From assembly GCA_013215145.1 (NCBI GenBank), contig JABSRP010000038.1, forward strand, positions 19,206 through 83,205: a stretch of 64,000 bases of DNA. The letters run 5' to 3'. This DNA is from Pseudobacteriovorax sp. GTDB lineage: Bacteria > Bdellovibrionota_B > Oligoflexia > Oligoflexales > Oligoflexaceae. This document shows positions 26,360 through 36,381 of this stretch, in pieces (within the stretch, counting starts at the first letter, position 1; each line of letters opens with the position of its first letter). A program made the translations under genes and the position numbers. The notes under the pieces were generated by a model that was not told the origin of the DNA, did not search any database, and saw only the letters and a program-made list of their open reading frames with translations.

Positions 26360-26566
26360 AGTTAGTCTTATTTTGTAAGAGGGTATCTTCTTGGTATCCT
26401 CTCACCTTTGGCTTCAGAATACAGTTTGCATTCGTCGTCACTCCACAAACTGCGAAAAAAATTTCTAATCTATTCTATTCTTATTTTCTTCACCGATATA
26501 TCGAGCTAGATTATCGCCGCTCCTCATACCGATGCAAAAAAATTGTTTATAGTAAATGGATTATTA

Positions 26567-28831
26567 ATGAAAAAATTTCTTCTTCTTATCTTTCTTGCTA
26601 ATTCTCTGAGTGCTGCGATAAATCATGAAGTGGATGGAGCTCTAACAGAAAGTAGCTGGAATACAGCTCATGCGGTGAGCGATTTCGTTGAAACAGACCC
26701 TAATATTGGTGGTGTCCCGGACTATAAGACCAGTTTAAAATATTTCACAAATGAACAAGGAATTTATATAGGAATCATAAATACCCAACCCGAGGGGATG
26801 GGTATAGCGACCTATAGCAGTAGAGATAGCGGGATTTCATCTGACTATAATAGGATTATTCTTGACTTCGACGGTAATGGACAAGCTGGTTACGAATTTA
26901 CAGTATCTTCAGCCGACTCAATTCAGGATGCGATATGGACAAACGAAAATAACCGAAGCTCTGAATGGGACGGTCGTTGGTATCATGCAGTCATAAAGAA
27001 AAGTACGGAATGGACCGCTGAATTGTTTATTCCATGGACCGTAGCTCCCATGAATAGTAGCTCAAGACCAGAAAGAGTCATGGGCCTTCTGGTGGAACGT
27101 AGAATCGCAAAACTAAGGCATACATACTCATCCGCAAACGCAGACTCGGACCAGAGTACCTATCTTTCTAAGTTTCCAAAAGTTAGAGTTAAACAATACG
27201 AAAGCTCGTCACTTGATGGTTTTTTGAATATTGTTGGTGGTTATGATGCTAACAAAGGTGATAGCACATTAGATTTCGGTGGAGATGTTTTTTGGAAACC
27301 TACTTCAAATCAACAAGTCTCGTTGACCATTAAGCCTGATTTTAGTCAGGTTGATAGTGACGATCTTGTGATTAATTTTTCTCCTGATGAAGTATTTTTT
27401 AATGAAAAAAGAGCTTTTTTTACCGAGAATCAGAGTGTTTTTACGTCTCAAAGTCCCTTGAGTATTGGACGTAGCCCTAACCTAAAGCTGATCCACACGC
27501 GACGAGTTGGAGCTGCTCCCGATAGTGGCGATGAGTCCACTTCTGACATCAATACGGCTGCAAAATATACATTACTATCGGATAAGGTCGATTTCGGTTT
27601 TTTTGCCGCAGACGAAGATGATACTAGCGCGAGTCAAGGACGTGATTTCTATGCTTCACGAATATTGGGTCGGTTTGGCGCTAATAACTTGGCTCTAACA
27701 GGGACATTCACAGATAGACCAGAAATCAATAGGCAAGCGATAGTGACTAGCGCTGATGGTAAATTCGCTCTTGGAGATTCTGTTATTCTCCGTGGAATGC
27801 TCTTACAAAGTAGCATTGAAGACATGAACGAGGAAAATAGCATCGGTACTAGTACTGGAAAGGGAGGATTTTTGAATGCCGTGTACAGCCCAAGCAGCGA
27901 CACAAGATATAGGTTTCAAGCGATTAACCTAGATAATAAACTAGATATCAATGATCTGGGTTTTCAAAGCCGAGGAGATCTACGATCGCTTTCAGGAGAA
28001 TGGACTCATACAAAAAACTATGAAGAAAGTTCCATCCAAAGAGATTATATGAGAATTCAAAGCTCCTATAGTGAAAATGGCTTAGGTGAAAAACTCCCCT
28101 CTTTAGGCAAACTAAGCTGGGAGCGTAAATTCTCGGACACAAGTCGGTTCTATACATCTTTCGAGCATCGGACAACCGGCTATGATGATCGATTCACTCG
28201 AGGTTCTGGATCAATTAGATTGGAAGACTTTCATTCGATTTATGCTGAGTATCATTGGGATCAATCAGGGGATTTTCGCCACAATGCCGCGATTTGGTTG
28301 GCTAGTGGAGGAACTCTTGGGCAAGAAACTTGGCTCCACTACAATCCCACCTACTACTTTTCCGAGCTTACCAACGTAACAATAGGCCTTTATTATACAA
28401 AGAATCAGGGTTGGCTTAATTGGTCTGGCCTTAATGATTCGTCTGAGCCAGTGATTTCGTCTTTTGACCGGGAAAAGGTTGTTTCAAGATTCAAACTCAA
28501 TCATGCAATCCTCCCATCTCAGGAATTGAGTCTAAATATCCAATGGGTTGGCGTTAAAGCTGGTTTTCTTGAGAGCTTTGAAGTCGAACGAGATGCATTG
28601 AAGCCCACTTCTGAAAAAGGAGACGATGATTTCTATGTTAGTGATTTTGGTTTGCAGGCACGCTACAAATACCAAATATCACCACTTTCGAATTTTTTTC
28701 TAGTCTATTCAAGGGGTGGATACGATGATTGTCAAGGCTGCGAAGCAAGCCTTGTAGATGTATTTGATGATGGAATCAAACAGAAAACTGTAAATCGATT
28801 TTTCGCAAAGATCAGATTGTCGTTGATATAG
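26567..28831 (+). CDS. DUF5916 outer-membrane protein with CBM9-like N-terminus
   Basis: The 754-residue product has a signal peptide (MKKFLLLIFLANSLSA), then a carbohydrate-binding-family-9-like domain (about 20-205; EVDGALTESSWNTA, DFDGNGQAGYEF and WTAELFIPW are typical). The remainder is a large DUF5916 beta-barrel of alternating strands ending in the membrane-type terminus FFAKIRLSLI. Proteins of this architecture are found in the outer membrane of marine bacteria, often in polysaccharide or peptide uptake contexts, but their transport role is unproven. Neighbours are a hydrolase upstream and a small barrel protein downstream. Confidence 0.85.
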   Translation: MKKFLLLIFLANSLSAAINHEVDGALTESSWNTAHAVSDFVETDPNIGGVPDYKTSLKYFTNEQGIYIGIINTQPEGMGIATYSSRDSGISSDYNRIILDFDGNGQAGYEFTVSSADSIQDAIWTNENNRSSEWDGRWYHAVIKKSTEWTAELFIPWTVAPMNSSSRPERVMGLLVERRIAKLRHTYSSANADSDQSTYLSKFPKVRVKQYESSSLDGFLNIVGGYDANKGDSTLDFGGDVFWKPTSNQQVSLTIKPDFSQVDSDDLVINFSPDEVFFNEKRAFFTENQSVFTSQSPLSIGRSPNLKLIHTRRVGAAPDSGDESTSDINTAAKYTLLSDKVDFGFFAADEDDTSASQGRDFYASRILGRFGANNLALTGTFTDRPEINRQAIVTSADGKFALGDSVILRGMLLQSSIEDMNEENSIGTSTGKGGFLNAVYSPSSDTRYRFQAINLDNKLDINDLGFQSRGDLRSLSGEWTHTKNYEESSIQRDYMRIQSSYSENGLGEKLPSLGKLSWERKFSDTSRFYTSFEHRTTGYDDRFTRGSGSIRLEDFHSIYAEYHWDQSGDFRHNAAIWLASGGTLGQETWLHYNPTYYFSELTNVTIGLYYTKNQGWLNWSGLNDSSEPVISSFDREKVVSRFKLNHAILPSQELSLNIQWVGVKAGFLESFEVERDALKPTSEKGDDDFYVSDFGLQARYKYQISPLSNFFLVYSRGGYDDCQGCEASLVDVFDDGIKQKTVNRFFAKIRLSLI

Positions 28832-29052
28832 AAAGTCGTCAAGTAGTTGAAAACTCCAACATGATAATTTTTGAGTGATGGACTTCCCTATTCAAGATTC
28901 TTCTGTGTCCTCTAAGTCACATATTAACGTTTCCTTTGTGTATGATAGATCGAAAAACCGAGTAATAATAGGTGTATTTGACTGGCAATAGACTTGCAGG
29001 GTTTATTCATGAATTAACTTCAGTGATAGAACTGAAACTGAGAGGAAGCATC

Positions 29053-29501
29053 ATGATAAACTTACTGTATAAACTTATTATCGCGCAGGTATTATTACTC
29101 GCCTCTTCAGCTAAAGCTGAAGATTTTTCCAACACGAGATTTGGAATTGGTATTCAAAGCTACTCTGGGTTATTTCCCAATCCTACGTTAGCGATAGGCC
29201 AACGAATCAGTGAGAACTTAGAAGTCGACGCTGCAATCAGCTACTTATTAGTTGCAGGTACGATGGATGTTGGTTTAAAGGCGTACTTACAAAGCAATGC
29301 AGATCAAACCCCATATTTGATGATTCGTGGGGGTCAGGCTTTGATTTTTTTGAAAGCTATTCCTATGTTTCAACACACCTTGGATTTAGTTTCGAGCGTG
29401 GAAACAATCGTAATATGAACATTGATATAGGTTACCGATTCAATAATGAACGTCAGGATATTGGGGCCGCAACTATCGGTCTCATTTTCTGGGGGATGTA
29501 A
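29053..29501 (+). pseudogene. Small outer-membrane beta-barrel protein, frameshifted in a G5 run
   Basis: The start at 29053 follows GAGAGGAAG and gives a signal peptide ending AKAE. The 0 frame stops at 29418 after an unlikely tail. From the G5 run at 29329-29333 another frame continues as SGFDFFESYSYVSTHLGFSFE and IDIGYRFNNERQ, ending in IFWGM. That is a typical amphipathic beta-barrel C-terminus, with TAA at 29499-29501. One additional G would join the two parts into a 149-residue barrel of the outer-membrane-protein beta-barrel type. Either the gene is broken, it switches by slippage, or a base was missed in sequencing. Confidence 0.8.
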
Positions 29502-30059
29502 TCTGTTGCAATAAATCTTTGTATTCCCTCGCCATGAGGATCCTCGAAGCACGTCTACCTCGAGGATCCATCTAGCGTTACAACCGACCTAATCAAATGA
29601 CTTGAAATGTCTTTTAGTAGACTACCCCAAAACCTACCCAGTTTTTTTGCCCCCTAAAGACAGTCTCAAGGAACTCAATAGATCGATAACACGATCTGAA
29701 CTTACCGCTGGTAGCATTTCCTATTTGCTGATGTGACCCTATGCTTGAACCTTATGCTCGGCATATCTAATCATTAAATACGAGGAAAAGAAAGGTTTGG
29801 TTACATGATTTGGCCTATCGTCCCAATGAAAAAAATTAAACTCACGTCTATTCAAAATCGTTTGTTTGCCCGAGACATATGCTTTCACTATAAGTCCTAG
29901 CTATTTGAAGTGAATTCCGAACTGTTGCGTCAAATAGAAATAAATGCAGCGACAGACCGCATTACTCCTAAAAAGTTCCGCTTAATTGAGGCATCAAGGG
30001 CTTGAGTGCTGACGAAATTTGGATGCGCCTTGAGTCTATTAAACTGCTAAGTTCTTTTT
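29502..30059. other. 558-base gap with a hairpin and a coding-like remnant
   Basis: A 10-bp inverted repeat (29538-29547 with 29560-29569, 12-nt loop) follows the barrel gene and may end its transcript. At about 29909-30062 the plus strand reads coding-like in two frames: SELLRQIEINAATDRITPKKF, then, after a frame change near 30000, GLSADEIWMRLESIKLL. This may be a decayed gene fragment; I cannot name it. Nothing else is visible. Confidence 0.35.
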
Positions 30060-31685
30060 TCAGCGACCGATGCATTGGTTGCTGTCTAGGCATTTGGAAG
30101 GTTTTCTTGACAGATGGAAAACATCCGTCAGAATATTTAAGTCAGTTGCTCCATCGAACACGTTAGGTTCAAGGACACCACCTTCATGCCATTCGTTCCA
30201 TGCATAGACATTTATGATTTTACTTAATGGCCCCTCTTGCTGATCAGAGGCTTTTTTTGCCTTAATAACGGAAGCCCTAAACAGTTCTGGAGTCTTACCA
30301 GTCAAAAAACGAATGGCGTTTCTATCGCCGATCTGTACATCTTGTCTTGGTCTTTCATCAAAGTTTTGGACAAGACATGGGCTGTAGTTTTCATGCTTAG
30401 CTAGCTTACTATGAAATTTATCAAGTTTATCGACTTTCCAATCATAGCTTCGACTACCTTCATTTGGGACTCTGGTTACTAAACAAGTTTTACCGTCAAA
30501 TGCAATACGATCATCTTCTGCTCCTACAGAAACAAGTATATACGGCTCTACACCGAGTTTTTGTTTGCTGACCGCTTTTAAAAGTCCCAGAAAATTAGCT
30601 ACATCCTCGGTTTTGCCCTGTCCGATGTTTCTAGAATCCCCTAAAACAAAATAAGGTCGATTGTTAACTGTAAGATACTCAGGTCTCGCAAATAGACTGA
30701 CGATGCGGTCGACAACACGAGGGGCTTCAGACTTCGATATGTGCATAAAATCGGACCAAGGATGTGCATATAAACTGATCGCAAAGTCCATGCGAGATCT
30801 GTTTTTGGCCACGCTTAGATTTTTAATGCCATCTCCAAAAAGGGTGTCTCCCTTTCGGTTGTCCCAGTACCAATAAAAATTAAAGAAACTTAGACCTGCA
30901 TCAGCCGCTTGTTCGATATGTTGTTCCATGATGTTTAAATCTTGGCTGTTATAATATCCCAGGCTTGGTTTTAAATGCGGGTAGTCACCGCCCCAGGAAC
31001 GTGTATCTTTCGAAATACCAGGTTCTTTGCCGTAAAAGTCTTTGATACTTCCCCACCAATCGTTATCGCGACCGTGGACTCGCTTGGTTCCCTCTATCAT
31101 CCAGTCAGCCTTTGGTGACCACATTTCAAAATAGTATGCCCCCACTTGATAAGAGGCTTCCGTTTTTTTGAGAAACTTATACTGTGTTTTTTGTCTGTGC
31201 CGATAGCGCCAAACATCTTGACCCCCTCCTTCCGCACTAAAAAAGGCGATTCCTTCGTAGATGTAACCTGCGGCATCACCCTCGCTGCGATTAAGACTAT
31301 AAAAGTACGAACCGTCGGATATGCGAAATCGATGAACAGGACGACCTTTGGTCGGTGCATAAAATGCGACTCCCTTTCTCGAAAACCCGAACTCAACGGC
31401 TGATAAAGCCTCTGACTCACTAGTAGTCAAAAGCGATTTGTTTCCTTTGCTTAGTTCGATGACTGCAATTGCGTTACTGCTATTTGGATTAGCAAAAAAC
31501 GCAGTTCCTTCATATATCCAATTTTGATTCAGACCAGCTGGGTTCCATTGGCTAAGACCTTTTGGCAAAGGTTAAGCATAGCTAAGTTTTGAAGTCAGCT
31601 GGTGCTTTCCGCAGCCTCCCAAAAGTATCAGCATTGCCGCAAGAAATTTTGAATATCTTAGATACAAGCCTTTAAACCCGACCAT
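30060..31685 (-). pseudogene. GH99-like lipoprotein with an in-frame stop after the export signal
   Basis: ATG at 31685 (GAGG upstream) opens a lipoprotein signal peptide with lipobox LLGGC, but the frame meets TAA at 31572-31574. It then continues without a break for more than 500 codons. The body has an N-terminal region of repeated W-x-YEGxAFFA / YxFLxKT units, as in DUF5648-type beta-propeller-like domains. A glycoside-hydrolase-family-99-like domain (WbsX type) follows, with QVGAYYFEMW, LGYYNSQD, FFNFYWYWDNRKGD and VYAWNEWHEGG. GH99-like domains act on alpha-mannose-type glycans or accompany glycan synthesis. The stop would fit a CAA-to-TAA change. A TTG at 31568 could restart translation, but without a signal peptide. 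Confidence 0.8.
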
Positions 31686-31896
31686 ATTAGTTTTTCCTCG
31701 ATAAGTAAGCGTGTCTCACAGATGTTTACCTTGGCGAATGGTAGTCACCTTCAAGATGGGGTATCACCGTGAATTCTATTTAGTATGATTATGAATAATA
31801 CGAGTTTTCACTAGCTGGAGTATAGCAAAACAAAGATAAATAGAAAGAAAAAAATACCCCGATTAAATTCAAAAAATACAGGTGCTTAGGGTTGCT

Positions 31897-32436
31897 TCAA
31901 TAGAGATAATGGCGGTTACTTTTGGAAGGAGGTACCTGTCGTACCTTACTTGGTAAGATTCGATCCTTTAGACTCTCTATTTTACAGTGGCGTTCGATGT
32001 CCTTTTTACCAATGCTTTTTTCCTTTGACGTCAGACGGCAGGAAATATTGAACACGAGCAAACGAGTGGAGTTCTCTTTTGAAAAATGCTTTGGCATCTC
32101 AACCTTTAGTAGTTTCTCCCGGATACATGACTCGATGTAATGATCCCCATAGCGATCTCCCTTCTTTTTAACAGACGCAACTTTTCGACCTTCCATAATG
32201 ATCAAAAAACTAGAATACCCAGATCTTGCCGAAATATTTCTATGGTATGTTAAGTTTTGATTGAGTTGATGAATACAAACTTGGATATCTTTAGTAACGA
32301 ATTGGCCGACTTCCATATGATTGTAAGAGTTTTTGTTTAGATCGTCTGCTTTAGGAAAAAGAGACTTATATGTTTGACCCTGAGCACGCACGCACAGGCA
32401 GTTGAAAAATATTGATAAACAAATAAACCGATTCAT
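31897..32436 (-). CDS. Secreted protein, possibly AgmX/TonB-C-like
   Basis: The 179-residue product has a signal peptide cleaved near RAQGQ (about residue 22). The central part has a cysteine pair spaced like the AgmX/PglI C-terminal domain: VCIHQLNQNLTYH, then FLIIMEGRKVASV, then SCIREKLLKVEMPKHF. This fold resembles TonB C-terminal domains. The similarity is faint and based on pattern only. It is monocistronic and its neighbours suggest nothing. Function unknown. Confidence 0.55.
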   Translation of the reverse strand: MNRFICLSIFFNCLCVRAQGQTYKSLFPKADDLNKNSYNHMEVGQFVTKDIQVCIHQLNQNLTYHRNISARSGYSSFLIIMEGRKVASVKKKGDRYGDHYIESCIREKLLKVEMPKHFSKENSTRLLVFNISCRLTSKEKSIGKKDIERHCKIESLKDRILPSKVRQVPPSKSNRHYLY

Positions 32437-32698
32437 CAGTCATCCATTCGGTTTCTGACATGGGGCCCGATCGGCTAAATCTTTGTATGACTTTAATTTC
32501 CCTTTGAAAGGCAGTTACTATGCAACAATGGTAACACAAAATGCTGTCCTTGGATGACATCGTGCTAAAGGGTACACAGCTATTCCCACCCCCAAATGTT
32601 TTGAAACGTAGATGCCTCCCTTTCCTATCTCAATGGGATAGTATAGATTTTCTTTTGGTGGATCTTGATCCTTGTCTTTTCTTGCGGAGTCTAAAAGC

Positions 32699-33649
32699 AT
32701 GTTCATGGATATCTTGAAAGGGGCCGCTCTTGGCGTGGCCAATATAATACCTGGTGTAAGTGGTGGCACGATGGCCTTGATGCTGGGAATCTACGAGCGG
32801 CTGATTTCTTTACTCAGTGGTTTGAGTCCCAAGGACATTATTCAAGGGGCGCGATCGAAGGCTGGATTTATCAAACTCTGGCGTGAAAGAGAGATGTCAT
32901 TTCTACTTTGCTTGGCTTTTGGGGGAGGTGTTGCCATTATCGCGCTGTCAAAAGTCATGAAGTATTTTTTGACTGAGGCTCATGATCCTACTTACGGGTT
33001 CTTTTTTGGATTGGTTTTCGCGTCCATTGTTGTCCCTTGGCGTCTTATCCGCCGCAAGTCGGCAGCAACTATCTTGGCTCTGGTTCTGGGAGCGACCTCC
33101 GTCGTTGGGGTTTCGTTTTCTGTCTCGCCCGAAACACGAATTGAGGCGGCAGAAAAAAAGCTTTTGATCAAACAAACTCAAGGTCTATCCGAGCAGGCTG
33201 TGACGCGATCAGATTATATAAGCTTTTTTATTGCCGGAGCGATCGCGATAAGTGCCATGATTCTGCCCGGGTTGTCGGGCTCGTTTATTTTGTTGCTTAT
33301 GGGGGTCTATTTTCGGTTACTCGAGGCCATTAGCCAGCTGCAGATTTCACTCCTTGCTGTTTTTGCCATCGGTTGTGGTATTGGAATGCTCTTGTTTACA
33401 AAAGTGCTAAACTGGCTTTTAGATAAATATCATGACGTGACTATGGCCTACCTAACCGGATTGGTGGTGGGATCACTTTATGCTGTTTGGCCATTTAAAG
33501 ATTTCCAAATGGTAGGTGACAGTCGCATCAATAAGGCTAATATCATTCCTGAAATGCTTGTCTGGAATACGGGCTTAACCTTTGTCTCTGCTTTGGTCGG
33601 GATTGGAATTGTCTATGTATTTCTTCGCTTCGAGAAGACATCGACTTAA
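32699..33649 (+). CDS. DUF368 undecaprenyl-phosphate translocase (PopT-like)
   Basis: The product of about 316 residues has eight to nine membrane helices in two similar halves. Each half carries the family signature: KGAALGVANIIPGVSGGTMAL at the N-terminus and ISAMILPGLSGSFILLLMG in the middle. DUF368 proteins were recently shown to return undecaprenyl phosphate to the inner face of the membrane, for reuse in peptidoglycan and polysaccharide synthesis. The start codon is uncertain: ATG 32699 (GGAG 9 nt upstream), ATG 32705, or TTG 32672. It converges with an oxygenase gene 11 bp away. Confidence 0.9.
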   Translation: MFMDILKGAALGVANIIPGVSGGTMALMLGIYERLISLLSGLSPKDIIQGARSKAGFIKLWREREMSFLLCLAFGGGVAIIALSKVMKYFLTEAHDPTYGFFFGLVFASIVVPWRLIRRKSAATILALVLGATSVVGVSFSVSPETRIEAAEKKLLIKQTQGLSEQAVTRSDYISFFIAGAIAISAMILPGLSGSFILLLMGVYFRLLEAISQLQISLLAVFAIGCGIGMLLFTKVLNWLLDKYHDVTMAYLTGLVVGSLYAVWPFKDFQMVGDSRINKANIIPEMLVWNTGLTFVSALVGIGIVYVFLRFEKTST

Positions 33650-33660
33650 GTCTATCATCA

Positions 33661-34663
33661 TCAATCAATGGGTATATCTGGGAATACCGATCGGACTTTA
33701 TCCCAAACATAGTCGCCATAAGTGAGGTTCTCAGAAAGTTTTTTGAGGTCGACGCTATCCCATCGCGTCTTAGCAACTTGATTTTTTTGAGCGCCTGGTA
33801 AGAGTTCGGTATCGATAGGTTTGAGTTTTGCATTCCATGATGGATCATAAAAAAATGGCAGCGAAATACGATCTATATCTCTCGGGTTTTTAACTCTGTG
33901 GGGGGGTTGCCCGAAGCAGTCCTCCTGTCCAAAGCTCGAGCATGTCTCCGATATTGATGACGAAGGTATCTTCAACGGGTGGGACTTCCACCCAAACACC
34001 GTCTAGGGTTTTTGCCTCCAATCCACCAGATTGATCTTGTTTCAAAACCGTTAGGAATCCCATATCCGTATGTTCCGCTACACTCCACAGGTCCTTTGTT
34101 TCCTTTCCCACAAGGGCAGGGTAATTGAATATTCGAAATAGTACGGTAGGCTCTGCGAATCGTTTGACGAAATACTCGAGGTCTAGGCCTAAGCAAAGGG
34201 CTATATATCCTAAAAATTCACCGGAAATTCCTTCAAGTTTTTTCATATAATCTAAAATTTGATTCCGGAAATCTTGAAGTTTGGGGTTGGCTGGCCAAAG
34301 ATTTTTTCCGTGAAGTGGCCAAGAATTTATAACTCCTGGGTGATGTTCGTCGTGCTCACGACCGAAATAGATGCCTTCCTTCCAATCAGGTTTGCCCAAT
34401 GTCAGCTCTTTGCCTACCGAAAAATATCCACGCCAGCTTTGTCGGGCCTTGGACATTTTGATAGCTTCTTTGGATTCTAAGCTTTGACTAAAAAAGATTT
34501 TAGAGGATTGCATAATGGCAGAAACCTCACGTTCTGCCACTCCATGATTTTTAATATAGACGAACCCAATTCCTGATAGCGCTTCAAACAGCCGATTTAG
34601 CTCTTTCCTTGATGCTTTCCTAAGCTCAAGCATATCAATGATAGGCACAACCGACTGATCCAT
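33661..34663 (-). pseudogene. Isopenicillin-N-synthase-like Fe/2OG oxygenase, frameshifted in a 7-base run
   Basis: The N-terminal part (34663 to 33890) has the DIOX_N domain (YIKNHGVAE) and the first two iron ligands, His198 and Asp200, in AEHTDMGF. The frame is lost in a run of seven Gs (33900-33906; Cs on the coding strand). Six would give LLRATPHRVKNP, restoring the third ligand His255 and the RIS motif that binds 2-oxoglutarate in DRISLPFF, followed by a normal C-terminus to TGA at 33661. The restored protein would have 333 residues, the usual size. As read, the enzyme cannot form its iron site. Slippage-based switching or a sequencing error are both possible. Confidence 0.88.
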
Positions 34664-34761
34664 GTGACAACTCCACTGCTTATAGGGTCTGTTCTTGCAT
34701 ACTGGTCTTTAAAACCACAACACTATCACAAAAACTGTATTCTGAATCATTAGTTGTGTTT

Positions 34762-35313
34762 CTATTTGTTTGTTTGCCCAGTATTTTGGCTGATATGTGC
34801 GAGATAAATGGTGTCTTCATAGGTTCCAGCTCGATAAAAGTCCTGGCGAAAATAGCCCTCAACGACAAATCTGTTTTTTAGAAGTAAGATTCTAGACGCG
34901 TGATTGTCTGGATGAATTTTTGCTTCGATGCGATGCAAAGAAAATCGCTTAATGCCATCTTCGATGGCAAGGCCAAGGACTTGACTCATAATACCTTGGC
35001 CCCAATAGGTTTTTTTGAGAGCATAGTTTATTGAGCAGATACTTTTCCTAAAGTCATAAAAACCGATCCAACCGATAAATTCAGCGGTGTCAGTGACTGT
35101 GATAGCCCAGGCATACGAAGACAATACTTCATGTTTTGGTAGATAGATGTCAAGTTGCTGTTCTGATTGGCTTATGGAAGCGCTTGTTTCTTGCGACCAA
35201 AACTTAGTAGATTCAGGGTCAGAAAGGATTTCATGGACTGATGCCAAGTCCTCTATGTTTACAGGTCGCAAAGTCAAGGTTTCAGTATGCAAACGGTGTT
35301 GTTCCTGGATCAT
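34762..35313 (-). CDS. GNAT acetyltransferase, RimJ-like
   Basis: The 183-residue product opens with ETLTLRPVNIEDL and has the acetyl-CoA-binding A motif in YWGQGIMSQVLGLAIEDGI. The RimJ/RimL ending RIEAKIHPDNHASRILL is followed by EGYFRQDFYRAGTYEDTIYLAHI. Enzymes of this branch acetylate alpha-amino groups of ribosomal proteins or small amines. A strong AGGAGG lies 4 nt before the ATG. It is transcribed in the same direction as the oxygenase gene, 98 bp away. Confidence 0.92.
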   Translation of the reverse strand: MIQEQHRLHTETLTLRPVNIEDLASVHEILSDPESTKFWSQETSASISQSEQQLDIYLPKHEVLSSYAWAITVTDTAEFIGWIGFYDFRKSICSINYALKKTYWGQGIMSQVLGLAIEDGIKRFSLHRIEAKIHPDNHASRILLLKNRFVVEGYFRQDFYRAGTYEDTIYLAHISQNTGQTNK

Positions 35314-35501
35314 GAAGCCTCCTGGTTGATGAATGTGACCACCAATGTTGGTTTGTGAATGTGAATCAAGTAAACTATGGGGTAATCTATGATGACATCA
35401 ACGAAAAAATAATAACTACTAGATTATCGTCTAACTATCAAATTTTAATAAACATAACGTCATGTTTTCGTTTAATCGTAAAAATAGCTCAGGAGTACGC
35501 A

Positions 35502-36362
35502 TTGAACATAATAGTTTTTATGGTTTTTTTCTTCTCAGCATCCTTAGGCTTGGCAAAAGAAACTGTGCTTGTCACCCAGCCAAGTGAGTTTGGTCGCGAA
35601 AAAAGGCATCAATACTTTTCTGAATTGATAGAACTTGCTCTAAAACATGCGAATTTGAAGCAATCCTATCGTTTGAAGGCCTTTGGTAAAGACCAACAGC
35701 AAAGCCAAAATATCAAATCTGTTATTGAGGGCGAGATTGACATTATGTGGACCATGACATCATCGTCTCGAGAGGCTGTGTTAGAGCCCATCCGAATCCC
35801 TCTATACAAAGGAATGCTAGGTACTCGTATATGTATCGTGAGAAAAAAAGATGTGAATGCTTTTTCGGGTATTAAGAGTCTGGCCGATTTTATTCAAAGA
35901 GGCAAAACTATAGGTCAAGGTTCAGATTGGCCAGACACCCTGATTTTGAAGCGTAATAAACTTGAGGTGGTGACAAGTCAGACCTATGAAGAGTTGTTTC
36001 CGAAACTTCGTTCCGGAAAGTTCGATTGTTTCGCTAGGGGAATCAACGAGCCCTGGAGTGAAATAGAAAAATATGGAAACACCGACTTGGTCGTTGATCG
36101 ATACATAAGTTTTATGTACCGATCTCCAGTATTCTTCTTTGTCAATAAGGACCGTAAGGATCTAGCTCAAGTACTTTCCAAAGGTTTGCATGTCGCTATA
36201 GAAAATGGTTCATTCGATCGCCATTTTCATGCCTATAATGGAGACTTTGTTAAGCGAGCAAACATGGGGTCGCGAGTAAATATATTTCTTAAGAACCTCG
36301 ACTTAACCCAGGAATCGCAAGAAATCGCTAGGCAATCCAAATATTGGCTTAGAGTAGATTAG
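35502..36362 (+). CDS. Periplasmic solute-binding protein, family 3-like
   Basis: I place the start at TTG 35502, because AGGAG lies 6 nt upstream and the codon begins a signal peptide directly (MNIIVFMVFFFSASLGLA). The 286-residue product resembles SBP_bac_3 proteins: ETVLVTQPSEFG, IDIMWTMTSSSREAVLEPIRIPLYKGMLG, IKSLADF (a typical 'sl.dl' helix) and GKFDCFARGI. Orphan proteins of this fold often sense or bind amino acids or organic acids. No permease or ATPase gene is adjacent, so a transport role is not supported by context. Confidence 0.8.
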   Translation: MNIIVFMVFFFSASLGLAKETVLVTQPSEFGREKRHQYFSELIELALKHANLKQSYRLKAFGKDQQQSQNIKSVIEGEIDIMWTMTSSSREAVLEPIRIPLYKGMLGTRICIVRKKDVNAFSGIKSLADFIQRGKTIGQGSDWPDTLILKRNKLEVVTSQTYEELFPKLRSGKFDCFARGINEPWSEIEKYGNTDLVVDRYISFMYRSPVFFFVNKDRKDLAQVLSKGLHVAIENGSFDRHFHAYNGDFVKRANMGSRVNIFLKNLDLTQESQEIARQSKYWLRVD

Positions 36363-36381
36363 CTTTGCTTGACGGTATTTT

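Noticed and set aside
32518..32769. 83-codon open frame on the minus strand
   Set aside because: It overlaps the DUF368 gene start on the other strand, has no ribosome-binding site and no recognisable protein character.
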